Shown here in pieces: positions 55,041-64,000 of a stretch of DNA of 64,000 nucleotides. Under the pieces are notes generated by a model, which worked only from the letters and a program-made list of their open reading frames with translations, searched no databases and had not been told where the DNA came from. A program made the translations under genes and the position numbers. The stretch is from Euglena gracilis (Eukaryota > Euglenida > Euglenophyceae > Euglenales), in the NCBI GenBank assembly GCA_039621445.1, contig CP154954.1, positions 20,508,642 to 20,572,641 on the forward strand, in the 5' to 3' direction. The first letter of the stretch is position 1. Every line of letters starts with the position of its first letter.

Positions 55041-58000
55041 ATGCGCAAGCTGTTGCAGGATTTGCGAACAAATCCAGTCCGTTGTTCGGAAGTGGTGCAC
55101 TACTGCGGGCAGCAGCTGTTGAAGCATTATGCGAAATCCCTTGGCGATGAAGTATGTGATGCAAAAAAATGACGTATTTGATCCACTGCAGTGTACATGT
55201 ATGTGCGTGAGAGCGCGCATTCGTGTCGTGTGCGTGTGCGTGTATGTGTGTGCGCACACGTCCGTGTGTGTGCGCGCGTGCGCATGTTGCATGTGAACGC
55301 GTGTGCTGTTAACCCTTCCTCCTCCGTATGGCTGCTGCAGGTGTGGGTCATCACAGAGCAGGTCCTGATGGCCTCCCTCGACTGCCGCTGCATTCCAGAT
55401 GCCGAGGAGTGTTGGGCCCGGCCAGGGTTGGGCACCGCCGGGGTGTGCGCTGGTTGCAAGGATAGATGGGAAACCTTTCGGTTTTGAGGTAGGTGGTAGT
55501 GGGGGTTCCGACCCCCCCCACAGGGTAAGGTGTTTTCCAAACCCCCTGTTGAGAGGGGGCGTCCGGACCCCCCCTTCCTTGACAGGTTTCAAAAAATGAA
55601 GGAAAAAATTCCTCTGACGCTGTGCGCTGGAAAATGAACCAAAAATGCCTCTGTTCTCACCTTTGAGTACATTGCACTTTTTTTTTGATGTTTTGTTCTT
55701 TTCCACAAAAAAAAACTGTTCAAATAATGTGCATTTCTGGATTTATTTTCAAATAAAATTCAGGGATTTTTCAACAATGCTTGCGTGGTACCACAAAATT
55801 GAAAAATTTTCAGGCCCATGCCGGTTTCGAGGTCGGCGGGGGTCCGACCCACACCCCCACTCTGTGTTGGGAGGGGTGTCCTAAACCCCACCGCCTCAGG
55901 GCTTCAGGGTTGGGTGGGGAGGGGGCCAATTCCGGCTCGTGGTCCAAACCAACCCTGTCATCGGCTGGCCACCCGTTTCTCGGAGGACAGCCGCCGTGTG
56001 AGGCGGTGTGGCTGCTGCAGTACCCTTGCACAGTGCTGCCCGTTGAAGACACAACATGCACGGTGCCAAAAACTGGCGATCAACAGGGGACAAGTGATGG
56101 GTATTGCCCTGGCCGCGGCACTTCCCAGTCAAACATTGCATGAGTGCGCGAGTACGACTTCCGTGCACTTGTAGGTGTAGGAGTAGCAAGTGGCTCAGAC
56201 GCTCTTCATCAGTTGTTTGCCGACTGGACTGGCAACCGTGCGTGATATACCACGATGAGCACAAAGTGCCAAAAATTCTTTACCCCAAAGTTGGCCCCTA
56301 AAAAGTGGGTCCAACCCCCCTCCTGTTGGGATCGGGGGCCCTCACCCTTTTTTCAAAGAAATAAAAATAAAATGAATTAAAGAAAATTCCGAGTAGGGGT
56401 GTGTGTAGTTTGTGCCGTATCTCGCGATCCCAGCCCTTGACTCGATGGACCCCACCACCCCTGTTCCCCACAACATGCTTCCACAGCCTCCATGGGCTCA
56501 TCCTGGAGGCGAAGGAGCAGTACGAGGACGCGGACAAGTGCTACAAGGACCTGCTGGAGGAGACTCAGCGCTGTGACAAGCTGGCGTTCAAGCGCCGGGC
56601 GGCCGTGGCGAAGGCGCGCGGCCACCGCGGGGATGCCATCAAGATTCTGGAGGAGTACCTGACCGTGTTCCAGGTCCCCACCCCTCCCATACACGCGGGG
56701 GGGGGGGGGCTCGTTTTTCCTGCAGTTTTCGATTCTGGCAAGATTTTTTGTGTGTTTTTTTTTCGACTCCATATTGTGTCCTCGCGTTTTGTTCTGGTGC
56801 TTTTTGAATGGTCGTTTCATTTTTCTGGACCCATTCTCCCCCCCGGTCGTTGTGGAAGGCAAACCCAGTTGAGAAAGGCATGCCATCATGCCATTCTTTA
56901 TTTTGCATTCTTGTCCGGAAGCAACACATCCTTAGCCTTCACATGCTAAAAGCTCTTTCCAACTTTTCCCCAACGTGCGATGCCACACATACTCACAACG
57001 CCGATCCTCCCCCCCCCCCCTGTGCACATCTGAGGACATTGTGGGCGGGGATACCCACCTCCGGTTTTCCTGTCCAGGTGGATGAGGACGCCCAGCACGA
57101 GCTGGCTGGTCTCCACCTGGTGGACTGCGATTACAACAAGGCGGCCTACTGCTTCGAGGAGATGATCCTCGGGGACCCGCACAATTTCCTCTTTATGCTC
57201 AAATATGCCGAGGTGCCATGTGGAACGTGATGCTAAAACTTAGATGCATCGACATGTATCTACCCCCAGTCTTCCCCGAGAAAGTATCTTCTGCCTTCTT
57301 TACCTGCCAACCTGTCCTCATATGGACCTGTCTCCAACCCTTGTATCCGCTGACCTGTCTCCTAAGAATTTTTATAAGGTTTTTCCATGATCATCAAAAT
57401 GACTGTTTCTGTGATCATTTTTCTTTCAATGTGTTAAAGAATCACTTTTTCTGATTTTCATGTCTGCCAGGGGAGTCGGAAATGTCAACTTTGTTCCTCT
57501 GACTCAATAATTCAATTCATCCTCAACCCAATAATTCACAGTATAAGTCAGATTCTATGCAATTGTTTTTGAATGTGCACACATAGGTACCCCCCCCACA
57601 AAATGTCCCAGATGTGTCGTACAGAGGTCAGAGACAGGACCCGATGAATTCAGGCCAGCGAGTACAGGTCCCAAAGAAATCTCCAGGGGAGGGTCCAAAT
57701 ATCAAACCCAACCAGAGAGGAGGACTTCATATGTTTTTTTTTGCAACCTTATGTTTTCCAATTTAGCCTCATCAATCCAGGAGATGCCATTGTTCTACAT
57801 CGTTTCGTCGTCAGTGACGTTTCAACCAATATTTCGTCGTTTGCAAAAGAGTGAATCTATTTTTTTTCTTTCAAAAATAAGTGACAGAATCCGACATTGG
57901 CATTTTGTTGTCTATCCAGCCCTGCAGCCAGGAGTGGGTTCTGCATTTGGCAGCCAATCAACAAAGAAGGTTCTATTTCTGCAGGGGAGATATCTTATGA

Positions 58001-59548
58001 GATTATGTTTGACCATTCGTGATATTAGGATACAGATCCTAAAATATGCATGGGGTGGGTCCATATAAGAGCACCCCTATCGAGGAAGGCAGCCAGGAGC
58101 CTGGAAACCCCTCCATGGTTTTTCTTGTTTGGAGTAAACCCCTAAAAATAGGACCCCCGAAGTGCTCCCCTGTTTTGATGGGATTTCTCCCTCGTGTCTA
58201 ATCAGGTGCTGTACTCCATCGGGGAGAAGCGGCCCACCGAGGAAGCCCGGAAGTACTTTGCACAGTCCATCAAGCTGAACGACTCGGTGCGGAACCTGCG
58301 GGCGTACTACGGTGTGTGCCCTGTCCCCATCCGGGGCCCCGCATCCGATCTGTCCCAACGTGCGCCATTCATGTATTCACCCAACAATACATCCCACCCA
58401 ACACATACAATACACCAATGCATCACACATGACGCAATGCATCACATACAATACAATACTTCAAATGCATCCCAATATACGCCATTCATCCATCACACAA
58501 AGTACGCGCTGTTACGTTGTGGTTCAGGGCTGCACGGATTGTCCAACAACCGCTTGGGCTGATGGGGGGTTTGTTGGCCCGTCTTACATTGACTGTTCCT
58601 GACAGGGGGGACCTCTTCTTTCCCTCCCCAGGCCTCTGGATCTGCTGTATCACCCTGGCCACGCAGTTTGGTCTGCGCGACACCCAGTGACCCTGGAAGG
58701 ATCGACCCCCCCCCACCATGTCTCACTTTGTTCTCCAAAGACCTCTGGGGAGGTTTCTTGTAAAGCTGGTCCATAAAGAAAGAGAACTGATTTTTGTTGT
58801 TCCCAGCGCGCTGTTCAAAACCATCGTTTGGCATCCTTCTCGGCAAGTCTATCAAAAGCATCCAGATCAGAGTGGGCGTGGGAAGTGTCGGTGGAGTGAC
58901 CTGAGAATCTCTGCCAACCACTATTCTTGAGACCTTCTGAAAGCGACGGCTATCCATTGGGCCGGTCCAGGGGGTCTCCAACAAAAGCCTCTGCCCCAAG
59001 GCCATCACCCTGCCAGCTTTTCTGGACAAATTTTGGGTCGACCCTGACCCCCCCTTTCGGAATTGGAGGTTTCCAGACCCCCCCAGGGGTGAGGTGGCTG
59101 GGGGGGCAGGTCCCTCCAGACCTTGGGAGGCGGTGTCCGGACCCTCTTGGCAGGTTCCAACAGCAGTTTTCCTGCGCTGTGCGCCGGAAAATGCAACAAA
59201 AACTGTCTTTTCTTCTGACTTATAGCATATTTACATTTTTTTTGATATTTTGGTGTTTTTTTTGCAGTGAGAAAATGTTCAAACGACACAAAAATGGGCA
59301 TTTTGGATTATTTTTTCAAATTGGAGGGGGGTCCAACCCCCCCCTTAGGGCCTCCCATGGATCCCTGCCCATCTGTGGGGGAGGGGCATCCCCTGCCCAG
59401 GCTCACGGGCACTGCTGCCAATGCGGAGAACAGCGATGTCCTCAACTGGGTGACCAAGAAGCTCCGGGCGCTGTACCAGGCCGCCGCCCCACAACACGCC
59501 GGCACTGTGGACTGCGCGTTGCGGCTCGCCAGCCCGGAGGACAACTGA
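55041..59548 (+). CDS. EMC2: EMC2-like subunit of the ER membrane protein complex (TPR protein)
   Basis: EMC2 is the cytosolic TPR scaffold of the EMC insertase. Exons: 55041-55151 (MRKLLQDLRTNP...HYAKSLGDE); 55341 onward (VWVITEQVLMASLDC); 56487-56673 (LHGLILEAKEQYEDADKCY, ...AIKILEEYLTVFQ); 57078-57212 (DEDAQHELAGLHLVDCDYNK, ...HNFLFMLKYAEV); 58206-58311 (ARKYFAQSIKLNDSVRNLRA); 58632-58686 (LWICCITLATQFGLRDT); 59401-59548 (NSDVLNWVTKKLRALYQ, stop TGA). Every junction from 56673 onward is GT-AG and keeps phase, as does 55151/55341. The WHELAELY-x...AAFCLEEL pattern of the family is visible as HELAGLH...AAYCFEEM. The short block between the second exon and 56487 was not found. The first ~20 residues may lie upstream, since the ATG at 55041 follows an AG and could be internal. 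Confidence 0.9.
55190..55300. repeat. GTGTGCG microsatellite in EMC2 intron
   Basis: Imperfect alternating purine-pyrimidine repeats (GTGCGTGTGCG) sit between exons 1 and 2. Such tracts can adopt Z-DNA. Confidence 0.7.
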
Positions 59549-61162
59549 GACCAGCCTATGCCCAAGGGGGCTCATTTGCCTTCCTGCTGGGCTGCGACTG
59601 GGTCAGGAATACCAGTGAGGCCATCATGGGCCATCAAGAGGAGAGGGTCATGACCAACTTCCAACCCCCATAGCAGCGCGACGTGCTTGTCTTTTCCTCA
59701 GCACATCTTTTTTTTCTCAGCCACCTTTTGAGCCATGTTTTTGGGATCACTCTTTTGAGCAGGTTATTTACTGCAAAACGTGCCCCCTTGCCCAGTGCCC
59801 AACGGCCCTTCCCCCCCCCCCCCCCTGCCCCCCCCCCCCCCCATTTGCCCCCCCCACCGTGCCCCCCCCCCGCCCCCCCCCTTTCCTTTCCCCCCCACCC
59901 TCAACTCAAGGTTGGGGGAGGGGTGAGGCAAGAAGGGCTTCATTTGTGGGTGCTATGCACACATAGCATTACAATGATGCCAGGAAGGTTCAATCTTAAG
60001 GGCGGTCCTTAAGGGACAGGAAAGTCTTTTTTTTATTCCCTTAAGGACTGCCTCCCTTTCGGCCAAAGGGCCGGTTAAGGGCCAGACTGGGACTTGAACG
60101 GGGTCCAAAATTAAAAAGTCCAAAAAAAGCACAGTTTTTGATGATTTGGGTGGATGGATGATGGTCCAGGGGTGCCAGGAATCAATTTTTTTTTCCCGAT
60201 GTCGACGTGTTCTCACTGAAAAATGCCAAAAATTTCTTGCCATTTTCCTGTATATTTTTCACTGAGTGTGCTGGGACGGCCGAGAATTTTTTTTATTTGC
60301 TTAAGGACCGCCCTGCAAACATTCCTGGGGTGTTTGGCTCTCGTTTGTGCTGTTCTTAATCTTGATTTCGGAAAGCACCTCTTTCAGTGCAAAGCTGCAG
60401 GCAGGTGAGCCCCCCCCTGTCCTTGGAGACCCCCCACAGCATCCCGATGTGGTGGCGCTATTTCCCCTCGCCCTGACCGGTACCATTCACCACTCTGCCC
60501 CCCCTGTGGGGAGACTCCTTGGTTTGGCGTCCTCGTAGCTAGCGGCACACTACGGCACTGATTTGGCCCGCGACACGTGCGCCTCTGGGCTGAATGACGG
60601 AGACGCTTCTTCCCCCTCCTTTCCAACCCGAGCCTTCCAGCGAACCTCTGCTTGACTTGTTGGAACAAGTGTCTTTCACATCTGATGAGTTTTGTTTTGT
60701 CTCATGCTGGTTGTGATGGTGGTGTTTGTTTGTTTGTTTGTTTGTTTGTTTGTTATTTTTGCTTTGGTTCCTCCTTCAACAAAACAAAGTCATTTTGTGC
60801 TGCCAGTTCAACTCCAACTCTCCTCCCTGTTTAGGACTCTGGGTCTTTGCCTCAGCAATTTTCAACATGTGCCCTTGTGCGATTTTATAGTGAGGTTGTG
60901 TCCTTCATCCAAACATATTGAATGCCAGGAAGTGGGGGGGGGCAAGAGTTCGGACTGGTCTTGGAAAAACACAATCAAAATTTGGGAATATCCAGAATAT
61001 CCAGAATATCCAGAATGGCAACTGGTCTAACAATGATGCAAAGAGGCAGGCAAGGCATGGCCTGAGAACTCATGGATCACCGATGGCACCAAAAGTGCTG
61101 GAAGGAGCCGAATGTGTTGAATTTAAGGCATTTGGCAAGCCCTCCTATGCAAACATGCAGAC
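59549..61162. other. Downstream of EMC2; C tracts and a short MITE
   Basis: 59800-59900 is almost pure C with a few T, A and G. 60000-60313 is bounded by GGGCGGTCCTTAAG and CTTAAGGACCGCCC. 60725-60752 is a GTTT repeat. No gene is supported. Confidence 0.5.
60000..60313. mobile_element. Short inverted-repeat element
   Basis: The 14-bp inverted ends GGGCGGTCCTTAAG and CTTAAGGACCGCCC enclose 314 bp, with a further CCTTAAGG near each end. No clear target duplication is visible, so the class is open. Confidence 0.6.
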
Positions 61163-61532
61163 CAGGCTTTTGCTTAAGGGATTGCAGTACCCCCCCGGGG
61201 GGGGGCTGGACTGCAGCTAGTCCAAATTTGGCTAGTGGGTTTTCTAGCAGACCCCCCCCGGGGGGGGTCTGCTAGCAGGGCTAGCTAGTGGAAAAAAAAA
61301 TTCTTTTGGGACCCCCAAAAATGGCCGAAAATGCCCGTTTTTGGCCATTTTTAGGAATTTTTGGAACAAAATCAGCCCAAAACTTGTTAAAAACCTCATT
61401 TTTCCAGTCCGGGGGACCCCAGACCCCCCCCCCCCGGGGGGAGGGGGGTCTAGCTAGTCCACTTTTTCCAGTGTCTAGCCGATTGGCTAGCCAGTACCCC
61501 CCCCCCCCCGGGGGTCCTTAAGCAAAAGCCTG
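61163..61532. mobile_element. hAT-like MITE, copy 2, ATGCAGAC duplication
   Basis: The ends CAGGCTTTTGCTTAAGG and CCTTAAGCAAAAGCCTG are perfectly inverted. ATGCAGAC flanks both sides (61155-61162 and 61533-61540). Most of the interior matches 32865-33265, with ~30 bp fewer. The two copies have different 8-bp flanks, so they inserted independently. Confidence 0.92.
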
Positions 61533-62230
61533 ATGCAGACACACCGAAAAATGAAAATGTAAATGAAAGAATATACATATACCTCTATGTATTTATAGGT
61601 ACATGTATGCATATCTGAAAATATATATACATACACATACTCACATATACAGCTGGATATGTGTGTATGAATGCATACACGTACAAATATGCAGGCATAT
61701 TTTTCATATATACATCCCCCCCAAATAACGGGGCAGGGTGCTCCGTTACTGGCACCATCTTTTTTGACCTTCCCCCCTGCCCCATTATCTGTGTACTACC
61801 CGTCATCATGGAATTCCCTCACAGACCTTTTGTGATGAATGACACATCAACCTATTTATGAAAATGATGAGTGTTACAAACCTGAGATCCGATACCTTGA
61901 ATATGATTTGGTTTTGCCCATCCCTAATTCCACTCGCACCAACCGCACCCGCGGCAGGCAAGCGTTGTGGAATATTTTCGTCGTTGCTAACCTTTTGGGC
62001 CAAAAACTGAGGGTGCCCCGTAATTGGAACCATCTTTTTCGGCCTGCCTCCTGCCCCGTTATTTGGGCACTGCCCACTCAAAGGGCACTGCCCCGTGATT
62101 TGGGGGTCTTTACGTATAACTAACTCTATGGTCACTGTGAATTTTTCTTGACCTCATTTTTTCAATTTCCCACGGCCACCCTGAATACTGCGGCTGCATG
62201 GACCCCAGACTCCCTTCCCCCCCCCCCCCA
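61533..62230. other. A/T-rich stretch with a CCCCGTTATTTGG repeat
   Basis: 61560-61710 has ATATACATACAC-like simple repeats. AATAACGGGGCAGGG...CCTGCCCCATTAT (61725-61790) and GTGCCCCGTAATTGG...CCTGCCCCGTTATTTGGG (62010-62070) are two copies of a fold-back motif. No gene is seen. Confidence 0.5.
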
Positions 62231-62231
62231 G

Positions 62232-62345
62232 CGATGGCTTGCGTGGCCCTGCAGGAGGCGGTGGACGCCATCCACCGGTTCGGGGCCCTGCAGCAGGGCC
62301 GGCTGGACCGGCTGGCGGCCGCCAGCACGACCGGCGGCTTCCCCT
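62232..62345 (+). CDS. Possible exon, gene unknown
   Basis: After a C-rich tract and CCCCAG, the frame encodes MACVALQEAVDAIHRFGALQ and continues QGRLDRLAAASTTGGF. The codon use is strongly GC-biased, as in the recognised exons. The donor is unclear. I cannot name the family. It may belong with the segment at 63490-63611. Confidence 0.4.
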
Positions 62346-63480
62346 CCGTCCCCCCTCCGCTGCCGTCCCCCGGCCAGGGGAGGGGCCGGACGGAATGGGA
62401 ATCCCGGCAACCCTGGGGGCCAGGGCAGAACAGGAATCGGCCAAACAGTGGTGGGTGGGGGGGGGGTCGACCCCCCCCCCAGCCCATATTTCCGGAGCAC
62501 CAATTTTCGACCCAATTTTTTTTCCCGGCGTCAAAGGCGCCAGGGAAAATTTGTTTGAAAAATCCGTGAAAATGCTGTGGTGGGTGGCCCCCCATCTCCC
62601 GGGGGGGGGTCGACCGACAGAAGCCAAAGTGCATCTAAGGGGGGGGTCGACCGCGGTAATTGGGGAGTTGACCCCCCTACCCCAGTATCCTGGTGGGCGG
62701 TTGGGTTACTTGACCATAGCCCCAAACTGTGAGTTTTGCTGGCGACCACCGCCCGCCAGCAAAACTCACAGTTGTGTGACGTTGCCCAAGCCGAATCATG
62801 AAACTAATTCAGAATTCGGAAATATTGCAAAGCAGGATGACTCGAGCGGGGACGGGAGTCACGGCAAATGTATGTCGGGCAGGGTGTGCCGAATGTGGAG
62901 GGTCCGACCTCACACATCACCTCATCAATATTTAGGTTAAAATTTTCGTTTGGTATTGAAGGAATGATCTGCCCCCCCCACCCTCCAAACAGAGTGGGAG
63001 AGGGCGGTGGAATTAAAGGTCTAGGAGCGTAGACTCATTTGACACCTGTGTTACCCTTCCCCAGGGGTGGATGGTGGGTGTTCTAGAGTGGGTGAGTTTT
63101 GCCCGGCTGAAGCCGGCTGAAGGCTGATGATTTTTTTTCCAGGGGTTCTGGCTGATTTTGGGTGGGTTTTGGGTGGGTGGGTGGGTGGGTCGACCTGGTC
63201 ATGCGAGGGCCGATTTTTTTTTAAAGAAGTGGGTGGCAGGTTTGGGCCCTGGGAAAAGTGCCCCACGCCCCAGGGATCACTAGCTATTCCATGCCTGAGA
63301 GACGACGTTGCGGACGGAACACCCCTGGCAAGCCCCAATGCGGTGTGAATGGACTCCCCCCAATGCATAGTTGTGTAAAACGTTTCGCCATGCGAAACGT
63401 AACTGCTGGCCTGGCTTGTCGCAGTGCCAGTCGGCAGTGCCACAGCCCCGGCCCATTTGTCAAACCGCCGCCCTCCCACT
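62346..63480. other. Probable intron or spacer
   Basis: A palindrome GTGAGTTTTGCTGGCG...CGCCAGCAAAACTCAC lies at 62730-62772. GGGGGGTCGACC motifs recur at 62460-62660. GGGTGGGTGGG occurs near 63165. No exon is clear. Confidence 0.45.
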
Positions 63481-63489
63481 CCCTGGCCC

Positions 63490-63611
63490 CGCTCGGCACC
63501 GGTCGGAGGAGCAAGCCCGGGCAGCGTGGGACAAGGCGGAGTGGGAGCGGGCGGAGAAGGACCGGCCGGGCCAGCCTGGGCTGCCACCTGGATCCCCAAG
63601 CGCGGAGGTGG
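63490..63611 (+). CDS. Possible exon, gene unknown
   Basis: The frame reads RHRSEEQARAAWDKAEWERA and then EKDRPGQPGLPPGSPSAEV, with a possible donor GTGGTG after GCGGAG. The charged, Trp-containing helix-like sequence and GC-biased codons look like a real exon. Function unknown. It may be part of the same gene as 62232-62345. Confidence 0.4.
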
Positions 63612-64000
63612 TGTCTGAGTGCCTTGCGAGGGGGGGGGGTCAGAAACCTGGACCACCAATCGGTGGTGGTTTGGGCACCCCACCTCTCTCCTGCACTTGT
63701 GGTCAGCCCCCGAGTTCATCATTTTTGTGATTTGGATAATCCCAAAATCGCCTAAAAAAACCCCAAAAAATCAACTAACCCCCCCAACAGGGCCCACGTT
63801 TCCCGATATTTTTTTCGGGATCCGATAAATTCAAGATCGTCGACAAGGCCCAAATGGGCCGATGTCCAATACAACGATTCTTGCTCTGGGGACGATGGGT
63901 CGCTGCCAGCCACCGCTGACGCCGACATTTTTTTTTGGGAGGCTTTGTTCTAAAAAAAACGCCCCAGCCGGCGGGCCACAGGACCGTGGTGCGGGCGCCG

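Overview
This is nuclear DNA from a repeat-rich eukaryote, most likely a protist or alga; I cannot name the species. Three kinds of evidence support this. Conserved eukaryotic proteins are split by GT-AG introns (an EMC2-like ER membrane complex subunit, an NSUN3/NSUN4-like m5C methyltransferase, a dual-specificity-phosphatase-like gene). The exons are GC-rich and lie in a sea of microsatellites and G/C homopolymers. Several eukaryotic transposon classes are present.

Left part (1-30 kb) is almost entirely mobile DNA. Positions 1-8518 hold three copies and a stub of a ~2.2 kb tandem unit, itself built from short inverted-repeat elements (MITEs). Positions 9.4-14.0 kb hold an RLE-type non-LTR retrotransposon (LINE) with a 2A-like motif, a reverse transcriptase, a CCHC knuckle and a PD-(D/E)xK-like endonuclease, broken by one frameshift. 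Related LINE fragments lie at 16.7-18.2, 26.1-26.6 and 28.5-29.2 kb.

The most interesting item is a family of three loci (3869-5247, 21313-22706, about 25.1-28.0 kb). Each carries a minus-strand gene with a shared N-terminus (A-N, P-x-P-P and F-x-A-x-L blocks), and one copy reaches a tyrosine-recombinase-like Arg box. Elements 1 and 2 are 1379 and 1394 bp, lack target-site duplications, have terminal inverted repeats (TIRs), and carry a long near-perfect DNA hairpin outside the right TIR. Unoccupied copies of both target sites occur in this same window, so their limits can be read directly. Most of the hairpins have a C(GNA)G triloop on one strand.

Right part (30-64 kb) is gene-bearing, with all recognised genes on the plus strand: a DUSP-like gene (~33.7-34.7 kb), an NSUN-like gene spread over ~40.0-50.8 kb, and an EMC2-like gene (~55.0-59.5 kb), plus unassigned exons. 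Introns contain very long microsatellites, hAT-like MITEs with 8-bp target duplications, and fold-back elements. No tRNA, rRNA or CRISPR array was recognised by eye.
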